Assembly (NCBI GenBank): GCA_026874595.1
Contig: CM049306.1
Location: 42,660,019 to 42,724,018, forward strand
From: Sipunculus nudus
Lineage: Eukaryota > Annelida > Sipuncula > Golfingiida > Sipunculidae
Direction: 5' to 3'
DNA: 64,000 bases
Shown here: positions 1-12,196 of the stretch, one piece after another
Layout: every line of letters begins with the position of its first letter
Numbering within the stretch: the first letter of the stretch is position 1
The notes under the pieces: generated by a model
What the model was told of the DNA's origin: nothing
The model's input: only the letters and a program-made list of their open reading frames with translations
The model's database searches: none
Position numbers and translations under genes: made by a program

Positions 1-764
1 TCTCACAAGATAGGAAATCAATCCACCTGTTTGTTTGATAACCCACAACTTATATCAGAGAACACCTGTTTGGTCACATGTTATATTTTAAGTGTGTACT
101 CGTGCTTGATTGTATATAATTGTATATAATGTGGTGTGATTGTGTCATTGTGCGTAAGTATTTATGTAAAGGTTGGTTAAAGGGTAGCTTTGGGTTAAGC
201 TCCGCTTAAACAAATTTTATTCGTCAAAATATGCGTGCCGGTTATGCCTGATCGGTATCAAATATAAGAGTATTGTAAAGCAATTTACACTAATGACATA
301 ATTATATATGTTTATAAATGGTTTAGCTTATAATCCGCTCTTTATTTAAAACCCCCATACTCGTTTTGCTTACGATATCAAACTATAAAACTTAATTCCA
401 TGAAAACACTTATTATGTATTTAGCCTATAATGAAGTTTAATTACTTTATGTAAGAGTGATTTAATATCAGTGGTTGAAGGTTGCTATGTTTGGTACATC
501 TTTATACATGCGAAGCAGTTTTTTATTATTTAATAGCACTTTAAAGCATGATTACAGATCGGTCAGACAATAGAATCATTCCACTCTTATCGACAGCACA
601 TTGGTCAACAATGACCTAGTAACCTGACTAGCACAAGGTCACAAGTAAACACGTCATCCTGGGCAGTACGGGAAAAGTACTCTATACACATACACATTAT
701 GCTTGCAGAATTCATGCAAACAAATCTACTAAAAAGGATTTTCAAAGATTTAAATTACAGTAGT
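1..764. other. No gene recognised
   Basis: AT-rich sequence without convincing open frames, splice-bounded exons or repeats. Confidence 0.5.
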
Positions 765-896
765 TATACAGGCTTATTAAACCAAGTCCTAAAATTGCAA
801 CGGAGTCGTGCAAATAAATGGCTGTAACAGAAATAAATATGGTGACAAAAATCACACTTAGACATAAAGTAGGACTTGGTTTAATAAGTTAGTATA
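765..896. repeat. Short inverted-repeat (foldback) element
   Basis: The ends are inverted copies of TATAC-nnn-CTTATTAAACCAAGTCCTA, with the 19-bp CTTATTAAACCAAGTCCTA core perfect in both arms, enclosing about 75 bp. Size and architecture fit a small MITE. No clear target duplication was found. Confidence 0.7.
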
Positions 897-3851
897 GCCA
901 CTATAATATCTGATAACTGGTTACAGCAGATTTGGCGTGGCAGGATCTGCCTTTAAATCTCCGCACAGTGGATTCTTTTCGTTCTTTTAAACGTATTTTA
1001 AAGACATATTTTTTAGACAAGCATTTGACTGACATTTATGAACTTCTATAGGATAATTTATCACTCTTTATAATTTCTGTTCTAGCTTAGTATTTTAACT
1101 TTATTATTTTTATCATTTTTGTGTGTGATGTTATATTGATATTAGGCTGTTGTCAATCAACTTATTGGTTTTATAATGTAACCATTGTATTTTTATCAAC
1201 TTATAAATTATGCATGTCTTAGGATCGAACTTGTTTCTGTAATTAGTATAAGCGCCACTGTGCACGTGTATATATTGTGGATAATTGCGCATTAAAAATA
1301 TAGGTAAATTATAATAATAATAACACTTTTGAATTCAGTCGATGGGCTTGAGTGATACACGGTGGTAACAAATATGGTCACAACTGCAATTCTGGTATTT
1401 TATTCCTGCTCCCGGACTTCAGTCTAACATAATGTTATCTACAACATATGTTAGGCTGCTTAGCTGTCTAAACGCCTATATACTTGCTATGTGATATTAC
1501 TAAGAACACGTCGCCAGATAAGAAAATACATGAATTCTATCTGGAAATTACAGTTGTCAGAAAAAAAATATCAGAACACGTAGATCTCCTTTATTTCGCT
1601 TTTTAATGACAGAGATAAATAAACAGGATATGAATTTATTCAGGAAATAGATGATTGATTTTCAGAAAAAGAAACAGTTGTCCCTTGATAAAACGCAGGA
1701 AGAATACTAAACAAATCTGCATTCTTAGGAATACGAGCCTCCTCCATGTGTTTACTTTCACTTATTCGGCCAATATTCCCGGGTTTTATCTTGCATAAAT
1801 GATTGTATATTTATGAATTTAACTTGATGACATTCCTTAATCCGGGTCAAATGCCAGATCCACACCAAAATCTAATAGTTCCTTCCTTCGCCTATTTCCG
1901 AAATACCCTGAAAGTTTATGAGATTTCGTTCATGACTGCGTGAGTTATGTTGTGAAAAACACACACTCGATCACACGCACGTATGTTGATGAACGCATAC
2001 CCCCCCCCCCCCCCCCCCCCCCCGGCTTACATGCGGTGTGGCTCTTCGTTGCGAGACATTGCCAGGTGCATGTATTTTGGTGACAGTGAAATGCTAATTA
2101 AGGATAAAATCGTCAATCATGACTAATTTTATCTCAATCTAACGACAGACTTTGGTACCGTCAATAATTTTTTTTTCACAATACCAAAAAAAAAAAAACA
2201 AATAACTGTTTATTACTCGACTCCCGTATCCGTGTACGCATATTTTTGCGATATTTTGAAAGAAGTTCAAAGGGTCATGGTTAACAAAGTTAAAGAGAGC
2301 ACGACCTCATTCTCTGAAAAGAAAATATCTCCCACTGATATATGATAATGAATACAAAATATGCATATTCGCTGTCGACGTGATGTTCGTCTGCGAGGTT
2401 TGAGTGCGTTTAATGAAGAGTTTGTACACAGTGTCATGATACAATGCTATAACAAGTTTAAATTAGTACATCTTTATTAGCATTTTAGTGTAATTGTCAC
2501 GTATTAAATTCAGGAGGTTTTGGTTTGAATTTGTATATTTCATGTGAAAGATATGATTTATTGTACAGATAAAAAAACGCACATATTCGATGACAATATT
2601 AATGCAATAAATCTTTTCATTATGTCAGTGGCAATGTTTATTTATTTGTGAGCTAACTTGAAAGACTACACTTGTTAATAACTGTTTGATTGGTCACGTG
2701 CCAAGAAGCTTCGGATGTCAGAGAAATATGTCAAGAAAGGTCCAGATGGCTCCAGGGGTGTTAGTGCTCCAGTAATAGGGGGTCGTGCAATAACCTAGAA
2801 TTATTACATCATGGTTTAATATAAAAGAAGCGTAGGGTCGCGCGGTATGAACAAAGGCGGTCGTGCGGTTTATGGAGCTTTTCTCTTTGTAATTCGACAA
2901 GAGGAGGACAGAGTATTGGAGAGGACAAGAAAAAGGAAACTGCTGTCCATAGAAATCTGTGTAATTGCATATTTAATAGAACCATCCCAATAAGTAACAT
3001 GAGTGTCGACGTTTCAACAATCGAAGTTGTAAATCTAAATTTACAAATCGTATCTGCACTCTACCAGTTTGTGAAAAAAAGCCCAAAAAGCATGCGCATC
3101 GGGCTTAATGATCGACAGCTGTGTTCAGGTGTAATTTGCCAAGATTGCCGGTTTTATCAAATGAAACATGATGCATATACATGCCAAACACTCGGACAAG
3201 AACCAAATTGGTCATTCGTCACATATTGTTTAGCCTAAAAATTTGTGTTTATAGGCTATTCATAAAAGAAATCTCTGTAACATATATGGTGAATGTGCTT
3301 TGCACAATTTTCGCACTGACTCGAGAACTGAGTCTTTTGGGAATATTGGCCACCCTTCCGCCAGAGGTCGTTTCTACTCGAAACATCTCTTATGTTTGGG
3401 CACTGTGTTCACATGGCAACATACCTTCACCTACAATAGATACTGCCACCTGCCGGTAATTTATAGAACTAATGTATGTTTCTTTGATCGTCGCAGATTA
3501 CTGACTGGAAACGCCCAGGCAATAAGTTTCACCTCCTGGTTGAATCTAGGTTTTCTTTTCCAGTGACGCTACCAGATACAGGAGCTTCTCCCAGAATTTA
3601 AAACCACTATCCGCTACACTCCTCACGAAGCGGTAATACTCTGCAGTTGTCCAAGACATCGATTCGTGTAACCGCTGCTCGGGGTTCTCTGGATAGGAAC
3701 ACCAGTGTGTGCACAAAGCACAGAATTGTAAAAAGACCATTGACAGCGAGGAATTGCATTGTGCATCCAGCCAAAATTAAAAAAAAATCCGACACCCGCT
3801 CTCGCTGGTTTGATTACACCGGGAAACAAGCCCTTATTGGTCTGATTCTTG
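897..3851. other. No gene recognised; poly-C tract inside
   Basis: Contains a 24-nt run of C at 2000-2023 and a short dispersed repeat near 3345-3400 (GCCAGAGG-TCGTTTCTA type) that reappears inverted near 37320-37390. Open frames here are short and lack family signatures. Confidence 0.5.
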
Positions 3852-3991
3852 GTCATGTGGAACTCGTCTGCTAAGCGCGGGGGGGGGGGGGGGGGGGTTA
3901 GGGGTTCGACATGCTTGGCTAATGGCAACCCCATCCCCCTAATCCCCCCCCCCAACCCCACCCCGCTTAGCATATACGAGTTCGACCTGAC
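3852..3991. repeat. G/C-rich foldback element
   Basis: The left arm reads GTCATGTGGAACTCGTCTGC and the right arm is its imperfect inverse. Inside, a run of 19 G (3879-3897) faces C-rich tracts at about 3936-3964. The whole can fold as one long hairpin, and the G strand could form a quadruplex. Confidence 0.65.
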
Positions 3992-3992
3992 A

Positions 3993-4050
3993 TGTTGGCG
4001 TAATGTTTAGGGTGCTGGACTTGTGATACGCTTCCGAGGCAGCGGAAATC
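3993..4050 (+). repeat. Fragment of tRNA-derived SINE-like head
   Basis: TTGGCGTAATGTTTAGGGTG followed by CTGGACTTGTG resembles a tRNA A-box region and matches the head of the SINE-like element near 60.26 kb. No B box follows, so this is a fragment. Confidence 0.4.
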
Positions 4051-4774
4051 TTGCGCTTCTAAAGAAGCTACTGATTTTCCCGCTGCCTGCTTTGACCGTT
4101 TATGATGCACTTAAACACCTGGTGGTGCAAATGGGCCTGTCTGCTTTAAAAACTGCTAATGTGTTTAGCGGCCAACCAAATGCAAGTCAACAGGCTCCGC
4201 CCAGAAACTACGCGTGGGGCCATTCTCTCTGAGCCTGTGGCCTGTTCAAACAGTTGCCGGGGCGATGAGCTGTCACTCAAAACGAAATTAACAACATTAG
4301 CTCCGTGTATTCCTTGCCTCGCTGGTAAACCGTTTTGTCTTCAAGCGCAGGGTCTCTTTGATTGGACCAAAATACAGTGCTCCCCTCTGGTGTAGAGATT
4401 CAGGATACGAGGTCATAACAAATAGCGCTGACGATATAGGTAGTAGGCCTATAGGTAAAGCGCTGTGTAAAGAGCGAAGACTTGTGACTGCATAGTTGTT
4501 GTTCGCGTCCCGTTCCGACCATCTTCCGCAATAGGACTCCTGGTCTGTCCTCAAGACAAGCCTGCACGATCTATATACCCCGAGTGAATGGGGAAAAATA
4601 ATTCGGATGAGACTGGCATCGTCGGTGATATCAGACTATAAACCCCCTACCTTTACTTTCATTCCTTTTTATATAAACCGGCAGTGATTTGCACACTGCG
4701 TACACATTTATTTCGAAATCTCACATTATCGCCATGTCATGTCACAAAAACAAACCAGTCCATCAATAATTTGG
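4051..4774. other. No gene recognised
   Basis: Nothing with family similarity or splice logic seen. It lies downstream of gene model 1. Confidence 0.45.
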
Positions 4775-4780
4775 TTTATT
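4775..4780 (-). terminator. Candidate polyadenylation signal, copy 1
   Basis: AATAAA on the minus strand about 260 nt past the TGA of gene model 1. A second AATAAA lies about 70 nt further on. Which one is used cannot be told from sequence. Confidence 0.4.
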
Positions 4781-5037
4781 TTAAAATAACACGTACCGTA
4801 ACGGAATATTACACCTAATTTGCATGTCTTAACTTTTTTCTTATTCTGGCAAAATCCATGCAGCCTTTTTCACTTTGTGAGATATATATGTTGGAAGATA
4901 TAATGTTCCTGTACAGATATAAAACCAGTCAACTCTTCAAACTTAAGCAGTGATTTTGCAAGGTAATAAAAACATTGAAGTGTCTATATAAAAAATCACG
5001 AAATACCTGACATAACTGACATAACTATTCTATACAA

Positions 5038-6269
5038 TCACACGAAGAGGAAGCTGAGAACAATAATTCCGACCAGACCGTGGTGGAGGTCGGAGGCCGC
5101 AGCTTTATCTTTGTACACATCATCGACTTTCCACGGCATCCTCGGAACCCGCACGGTGTAGTTGTACAGTTGTCTAAAGACGTCTCTTACACCGCTTGTG
5201 TTGTCCCGGTAGTATTTGCCACTGAAGTGAATGTTCCCAACGGAGTTCCGGTGTTGCCATTGCCGAGACACACTGATCTGATCTGCAATCTCAGAGACTG
5301 GCCAGTCCCGCTCATAGATCTTATAGACCGCGGTGCCAGCATAAACGTGTCGTCCGAGGGGGTTGTTTCTCAGCCACCAGTTCAGGACCACGGGGTAGGA
5401 TTGCCCTGAAGGTTCAATACCCCAGTAGATCTGCGGCGCCAGATAATCCATCCATCCGCGCTGGAACCACAGTTTAGGATCGGCATATAAACCGGTAAAT
5501 TGGTCAAACCCTCGAATCGGCCTGGGCATGCCACCCTCAATCCCGGGACGGTACAATCCTATTGGACTGACCCCAAATTTCACTTTAGGTTTCTTTTTAT
5601 TTATCAAGTTGTAAACTTGGCGGATCATCTTGTTTACATTTTCCCTGCGCCAGTCCCCTTTATCCATGGTTCCTCCCTCATTTAGGTAAGCTGTGTAGGT
5701 TTGATTATCAGGAAACTCAACTCCCGAGACTTTGTAGGGATAAAAGTAATCATCTACATGAATACCATCAATATCATACCTGTCGAGGATGTCCTCTATT
5801 ACGTCCAACAGGCGGTCTTGGACTGGTTTTGCTCCCGGGTCCATCCACAGGTACCTACCATAAGGATAGGCGTACTGGCGGTACACCACGGCCATATGGT
5901 TACTGGCCAGTCCCTCCCAGTTGTTACTCATGCTGGCTCGGTATGGGTTCAGCCAGGCGTGCACTTCGATCCCTCTCTTGTGTCCCTCCTCAATACAGTA
6001 TTGTAATGGATCCCACTCAGGATCAGGTGCTCTGCCCTGACTTCCGGTCAAATATCGACTCCATGGCTCGATGTTGGATTTATACAGAGCGTCTCCTACT
6101 GGTCGTAGCTGAAAGATAACCGCGTTCATCTTCAGATCTTCCATGATATCCAGGTATCTTAGCAACTCGGACCTCTGCTGTGACGTAGATAGGTCTGAAG
6201 CTGACGGCCAGTCAATGTTTACGACTGTCGCGATCCAAAGACCTCTGAATTCTTCAGTAGGCACAGAAA
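5038..6269 (-). CDS. Exon 4, copy 1: GHL10/YngK-like glycosyl hydrolase catalytic domain
   Basis: This exon encodes about 409 residues and ends in TGA at 5040-5038. It matches the bacterial family-10-like glycosyl hydrolases (GHL10, formerly DUF187, YngK type), a TIM-barrel family thought to cleave polysaccharide or peptidoglycan-type glycans; the animal substrate is unknown. Family landmarks are EFRGLWIATVVNIDWP near residues 124-139, EVHAWLNPYR near 219-228, DIDGIHVDDYFYP near 283-295, DWRRENVNKM near 323-332, KVKFGVSPIGLYRP near 346-359, and DYLAPQIYW near 392-400. Conserved acids in the DDYFYP segment are the obvious active-site candidates, but I cannot assign the catalytic pair. N-glycosylation sequons occur at DNQT, DNTS and YNYT. 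The last 13 residues are hydrophobic with no cytoplasmic tail, as in GPI-anchored proteins. The acceptor is cttttag before 6269. The codon at 6264-6262 is GTG, so this is a continuing exon rather than a start. Confidence 0.9.
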
Positions 6270-6288
6270 CTAAAAGTTATAAATAAGA

Positions 6289-6289
<1 letters not shown>

Positions 6290-6351
<62 letters not shown>
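6290..6351. repeat. (AT)n microsatellite
   Basis: About 30 uninterrupted AT units, 20 bp inside intron 3 of gene model 1 just upstream of the exon 4 acceptor. Confidence 0.95.
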
Positions 6352-6355
<4 letters not shown>

Positions 6356-6726
6356 TATAATAAAATTATGATAAAAAACAATAATAAACTTATTTCTGCC
6401 CGCCAACTTTCACCTTGATCAATACATTTCTTGGAAATTGTTACTCCATGTTTCTACTTGCTCAAATACTCAGATTATACATTTGTGTATTTTAGGGATA
6501 GGTGGTGCCATCTGAAGTCAGAACTTTTCACGAATGCAATAATTACTATATGTCTCTCAGTTGATGGATAAATAACGACATATTGAACTGTTACGGGTTG
6601 AAATCATTCTTCATATTTAGTTTTCCAATATGAAGAACGTTAATATGTGTAATTGTAATTGTTTTATTGTGTATATCATTAAATTACACGGAATACACGA
6701 AAACAAATGAGACACATCAAGCGCAC

Positions 6727-6781
6727 CTTCGCATTCTCTTTCGGTTCCACTTCGGAGATGTGTTCCTGGAATCAACGCATC
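6727..6781 (-). CDS. Exon 3, copy 1: end of Cys-rich N-terminal module
   Basis: A 55-nt exon coding for 18 residues plus one base (DALIPGTHLRSGTERECE). The acceptor is ttcag at the high-coordinate side and the donor is gtgcgc. It is recognised because copy 2 has an exon of the same length and phase reading DAWMPGRHLRIGSQSECT. It supplies the sixth cysteine of the N-terminal module and joins with phase 1 to the catalytic exon. Confidence 0.8.
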
Positions 6782-7339
6782 CTGAAGATATGATAAAGAA
6801 GACCGTTAGTAAAAAATCAATAAAACAGTCTCAATATTAAATATTATTACTCTGTTTCAGGATATCCTGAGGTCTTGCATGTCAAAGAGCTCTTATATAC
6901 ATACATTTATTTGTATAGAGCTAAATATATGTTAGTATTCTCAAGCGCTGATGCATTGACTAGATAAGAACTGAGTAAAAAGACTAGATTTAAAATGAAT
7001 AGAATTTGAATAGACAGTAACTGAAACAGATCAATAACTTAAAGCAGATTACATTTAAGTTGGTTGAAAGGAATGCAGGGCTACTTGCTTTTTAATTTGG
7101 TCTTTTCTGTGTTTAAATAAATATGGAGATAATGTTATTTATATTGATAATAATGCAAAGTACCGTTGCCTTCTTTAGCGTAGACAATATAGTTTATAGG
7201 AATACACGCATCTCTGTATTATTTCCACTGGTGTACTCTCTTTTGAACAGACATTCGTTTTAAATTAATACTAGTATGTTATAACAGAAAGGTTAAACAG
7301 CATGCGGGGATAACTATGCAAATTAACACAGCGTTTTAC

Positions 7340-7461
7340 CCTGGTATTGTAGTCTATTTTTATATGACTGATGGTGGTATTTTCCAGTTCGCAGGCCATC
7401 TCCTGACCCTTAGCTCTGTAACATTCACCGACGCCAGACCAGCCCATGACAGTACCACATG
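7340..7461 (-). CDS. Exon 2, copy 1: Cys-rich N-terminal module
   Basis: A 122-nt exon coding for 40 residues, beginning CGTVMGWSGVGECYRAKG and ending IDYNTR. It contains three cysteines and one N-glycosylation sequon (NTT). The acceptor is ctcgcag and the donor gtaaaa. The paralogous exon at 20306-20185 has the same length, phase and cysteine spacing. The pattern of a CxC entry, a mid GECYRAKGQE strand, an I-x-YN turn and a final G-x-HLRxGS-x-x-C resembles SH3b-like domains attached to secreted hydrolases. That assignment is by pattern only. Confidence 0.82.
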
Positions 7462-8825
7462 CTGCGAGACAATGGATTGTAAAAGTGTTATTTACTATGT
7501 GAGCACATAAACACATCCGATGGAGTACTTAAAATGTCTCCAGAATTCATTAGGGTAATACAGCTTCTGTATCTCAGCGCCATTTTGTATGCGTTCGGTG
7601 AAACACAAATTCGGAGCACATATCGTGAAACACATTTCGGGAGCATTGGCATATCACCATAAAAGAAGATGGATTAGAAAATTATTATGTTGGATGCAAC
7701 CCACTGAAATATTATTCAAGTTATCGTGTCTTTTTTTAACGAAGATTATTCAAACGAGTAACAAGTTAGGAACAAAGGTAAAAAAATCAGTATTGCCTTT
7801 TAAAAATGACAATAATAATTTTTCAGTGAGTTCTCTATTATGCCTTATCTACTGATCATTTTAACTTTATCTTTTGACACAACAGAAGATGGTGTACAAC
7901 AGAAAACTAGATTAATTTTCATCTAAAGTGTGTTCTTAATTGGGGATGGCATCAGGAGGGAACCATCACGAGGAAACCATCAGGAAGTCAACCTACATGA
8001 AACTTCAGACCAAGGTAAGTGTCTTTCTGCTCTATTTGCATAGTATCCTGGGCATTTCCGAGGCATGGCCACACAGGAGTTGTGACATTACGACCTCTGA
8101 CATTACGACCAGATTACTCGCTGTCAAAGTGCCTTGACATCTGGGTTTGAGGAACGCACTATAAGGCCCCATGAGGATGCAAATATTCTCGTCATCTTTG
8201 ACAACGCCTCATGGCCTACAGGTACACTGTCAATTGACATAACCCAGACTGATCGTTAGCATTTTTAGTATACTTTCTAACAACACCAAACATGAGCGAG
8301 GAAAATTTTGTTTTAACGTAGCATATTGGTAAACCCCTTCGCATGTTTGTTTAGTTTCTGTCCGCATTAATACAAGAATAGATCGCACGGATTGCTAGAT
8401 GCGATTACTTGAATGTGATACAGGAGATGACTCGTTACCATAGAGACGGGGTTTCCAACCACAATATGATTGGAAGACCACTGCGATGCATTCCTCGATA
8501 TTGCATGTATCACGACTCAAGTAGGCTTACCAGCCAAATTGTCATTGCCTACCGAGTCGGGTTGTCACGGCAAGGGCGTGCATTAATCACGAGACACTGG
8601 CATATAACCCATTTTTGTTGTGGGACAGGCCCGCATAACCAGGTTCTACAGGACATAATTTTTTACCTCAGCCTATGTATAAATTTGTAGCCTAAATTCA
8701 CCCACAACAGTGACATATTCAAACATGTTGTGACCTTTTTAAAAGGAATTGTTGGATCTATTTTGTTTAAATCAATATGAAGAGAAGAATCGTATCTTAC
8801 TGAAATATACTTTTAAAACATGAGG
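7462..8825. other. Intron 1 of gene model 1, proximal part
   Basis: No element or additional exon recognised between exon 2 and the first SINE-like insertion. Confidence 0.45.
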
Positions 8826-9075
8826 ATCAAAATGGCTTCCTTGGTCTAGGGGTTGACCACAATACTTGAAGCCGTGAGATCGCTAGCTTGAATCCCAGAT
8901 GGGGAGTCGGCTCCCACCCAGAGTGAGCGCTCTGAGGGCTTAATGGGAAAACTGTGCCCCTCGATCGTGTTTTGCTCACAACTAATACGCCGTTCGAGAG
9001 TTCATGTGCGCTACACACTCGCAACCCGCAGATGCTGTACAAAAAGCTTTTGCGTTACCGCATTGTCAGGTGGTC
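8826..9075 (+). repeat. tRNA-derived SINE-like element
   Basis: Starts with a tRNA-like head (GGTCTAGGGGTTGACCACA, then GCTTGAATCCC as B box). The body contains GCTCTGAGGGCTTAATGGG, which is shared with the inverted element at about 18.8-19.0 kb, so the two belong to one family. Confidence 0.6.
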
Positions 9076-9658
9076 CGAGACAAAATGTTGTACATACTTA
9101 GTTGAGCGAGCATTTAAAACAGGAGGCGGTTACCTTAACCAAAACAATATTAGGACTCAATGGAAAATATAAAATATCATTATGTGTATAATATCAGTAT
9201 GGTACATGTGCCATTGCGGTAAATCGTTTAAGTTGAAGACCTATACTATAAATCAGATTTGTCAGTTTCATAATCACTATTTCTAGGGCTGTATCAATAT
9301 ATCGATATATCGATACGAATCGATACAAGACGTCGATACGATAACCGAAATGCGTTGAATGCTGTATCGGTCGTATCGATGTAAAACATTGATTGCTAAC
9401 GAATAGGGATATGACTCTAAGTTTAAATATAACCTTGACGATTTATAAAGCTAAATGCACTGTATATTTGTTGCTTTAGCTTTTAAGACTTGATAAGAAA
9501 TGTTTATACGCATGCACGTCAGTACTTCCATGACAAGCAGGTGCATGTAAGCGATAATAGGAAAATGATACTCACTTTCCACTTTATTAATGAAATCGAT
9601 ATTCACATCACATATTGCTACTAGGAACAAGGTACATTCACGTCTATATCCTACATAT

Positions 9659-9676
9659 ATGTGTGTGTGTGTGTGT
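9659..9676. repeat. (TG)n microsatellite
   Basis: Nine TG units next to a SINE-like element in intron 1 of gene model 1. Confidence 0.9.
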
Positions 9677-9704
9677 TGTTACGAAGACAAATTGTTCAGG
9701 GGAA

Positions 9705-9847
9705 ACATTGGGCCGATCCGGGATTTGAACCCATAACGTTGGCGCACAAGTCCGCGTATCAACCGCTTCGTTAGCAAAGCTAGCTTCACTAGCGAGACAA
9801 TTCGGTCCGCTTTTATGTCACCCCGTGACACACACCCTCTTAAGAAG
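9705..9847 (-). repeat. tRNA-derived SINE-like element
   Basis: On the minus strand GCTAACGAAGCGGTTGATAC (A-box region) is followed by GGGTTCAAATCCCGG (B box). The adjoining CACTAGCGAGAC-nnn-CGGTCCGCTTTTATGT segment is shared with the element at about 33.1 kb. Confidence 0.7.
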
Positions 9848-9886
9848 TGTGTGTGTGTATGAATCACACTTATGCGCTTTATGATA

Positions 9887-11281
9887 CAGTGAAACCCCAA
9901 CGCTGCAGGCGGACACCCCTCTGGAGCAAACACCAAGCCTAACGGACACTTTTTGGACCGACGGAGCGTTTTACTACTTTAAGAACCCCATTAAGGCGCG
10001 GCCACACCGATCGCTGCGCAGCGCTGCAAATAAACGGCTGAGCATTTTTGCGACGCTGCAAAACGGAGAAAGTTGATTTTTTTTTTTCAGCTTTGTTTTG
10101 CCGGGCTGCACATCACGGCGCAGCGCGGCGTTTGTTGTGGACACCCCAGTGTATTTGCATGTTCTCAACATTTTCTGCAGCGCAGCGCAGCGTTCGGTGT
10201 TGCCGGGCCTTTAGGGCGGACACCCCCGCTATTCAGGACAACGGACACTTTTTTGTCCACCCGATGGCAAAATCACCCCGGCTAACGGACACCCAAGCGG
10301 CCGCCCCGCTCGAAGTCGGCAGAAATACTTTGAAACTGCAGATATGGTTTGCTTCTGGTAGGCCTTATATCACTTAAATGTTCTCATGATTAAGGCATAC
10401 TGCCATGACTATAAGACCGGAGCTAGTTTTACTCAAGTTACTTTATTTTTAAGCTGGAACATTCATTTATGTATCATTTTATTAATAGCAGTCCCCCCAA
10501 AAAATGACGGAATTAACGAAGTTTCTATTGTGCCGAGCTTTCAGTGAAGCAACATATTTATTCTGAATTTGGGCCACATTATTCTATCATGGGCCCAGAA
10601 GCGAGGAAAATGACGTATCTGTTACACACCCGGAAGATAACAGTCACGAGTCTTGACCTATCGCCTGGGGTGAGGGCTCAGCGATATCAACCAATCCCCG
10701 ATCCTCTAACATTTGCATCACGGAAATCAGTCACAACTACCAGTTATAAGGCGTATATGATATCATGCATTGATTTATCATATTTGCTTACGCTCCAAAA
10801 AGATTTTCACCAAAGTTGAACGAGATGTCAGAAATTAATTTATGTCATAAACGATTCTTTTATTATCAAGGAAAGAGTGAGTAATTGAGAAATTTTACAG
10901 ACCCAGTGCAGAAATGTATATGTCGAGACGAGTAAGTCCTGTTGATGTCAATCAATGTAAGAATATTATTTTAATTAATGGTAATGATGACAATGTTCCA
11001 GTTAATATAAAAAGCCTAATTCAAAAATTAAAAAAAAAAAAAATAAATAAATAAAACACAAAAACCGGTAGCATTAAATTTTATTCACATGTTACATATA
11101 TTTATGATTTAAAATTAAAGGAAAAATACCGGTTTTCATGGTTGATAAAGTCCCATAATTGGGTCTCCGACATGTTGCCGCTGCCGGACCTCCAGGGCCC
11201 GACCCCCTCTGGGGCGGACACCTCGCTACAACGGACAAATTGTCCAGTCCCGTGACTGTCCGCCCCAGAGGGGTTTCACTG
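9887..11281. mobile_element. Non-autonomous pogo/Tigger-like DNA transposon
   Basis: The left end is CAGTGAAACCCC and the right end is its inverse, GGGGTTTCACTG, each flanked by TA (9885-9886 and 11282-11283). Subterminal regions repeat variants of GGCGGACACC and ACGGACA in both orientations. CAGTGAAACC termini with a TA duplication are typical of pogo/Tigger-type elements. No transposase frame is visible. A second element is inserted inside it. Confidence 0.7.
9994..10210. mobile_element. 217-bp MITE nested inside the pogo-like element
   Basis: Termini are AGGCGCGGCCACACCG and the inverse of AGGCCCGGCAACACCG, with GCGCAGCGCTGCA-type subterminal repeats. Flanks are TTA at 9991-9993 and TTA at 10211-10213, a 3-bp target duplication as in PIF/Harbinger-type elements. 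The surrounding GGCGGACACC motif of the host element resumes immediately after it. Confidence 0.8.
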
Positions 11282-12144
11282 TATATCATTTTATCTCTTT
11301 TTTTTTTAATTTACGCAGCAAGTCATAGGTTACTTGAAACTCCCACGTTTCACATCAAACGTAAAATAAATGGTTAAAGCCTGGGGGAAAATTCTGATTT
11401 TGATTGACTAACTCCAAAAGGCCATAATAATTATCACAAATAGCAAATACAATGCCCACACTGAACCAATTTTCAAATCATTAAGAATCCTTAAAGTAAT
11501 GACATCTTAAGACTAAATATATAAAAATTTCACTATAATTACTGCCATGAAGCACTACCAAAATATTTACAAACATTTAATTTTTCAACAAGGACAATGA
11601 CACACGAACATGACACAAGACATAAAGATACCCTTGTTACAAATAAAACCAGACCTTAGATAGCAGACAGCTGTCTGAGAAACATAACACCAAAAGTATA
11701 AATGAAACCGACTAAATCATTGTTGACAAAATCTTCACTCATAGTCTTCAAGGTTTGATTTGCTACATCAAACAACATTCTATTAATTATTATAAAGACA
11801 AATGCCTTCAGATAAACTGCTATATCTGTAACAAAAATTAGTCTAAGCCATAATTTTTTTTTTAAATCAATAACAAACTATAATTTCAGTAATTCAAGTT
11901 TTAAATCTTCCCAGTTTTTTTTTTTACAAATTTCCTCATTAAATAATATAGTCTCAGATATTAAGAATGTATAATCATTTACCTCCATATTTAAGTACAT
12001 TTTCTCTCTCTCCATGTTTCATGCACAGGTGGCTGTTGTGTCAACGGATTAAAATCCTTAACAACAGTCTCCACACATAATGAAAACAAAAATATTGACA
12101 TATTGAATATATTTTGTATGGATGCTTTACTTTTATGTCGAATA

Positions 12145-12151
<7 letters not shown>

Positions 12152-12191
<40 letters not shown>

Positions 12192-12196
12192 GCACA
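12152..12196. repeat. (CT)n(CA)n compound microsatellite
   Basis: About 13 CT units run directly into about 9 CA units. Confidence 0.95.

Noticed and set aside
5080-6119. Plus-strand open frames of 61-109 codons opposite exon 4 of copy 1
   Set aside because: They are shadows of the conserved minus-strand hydrolase exon. The conserved protein motifs are on the minus strand only.
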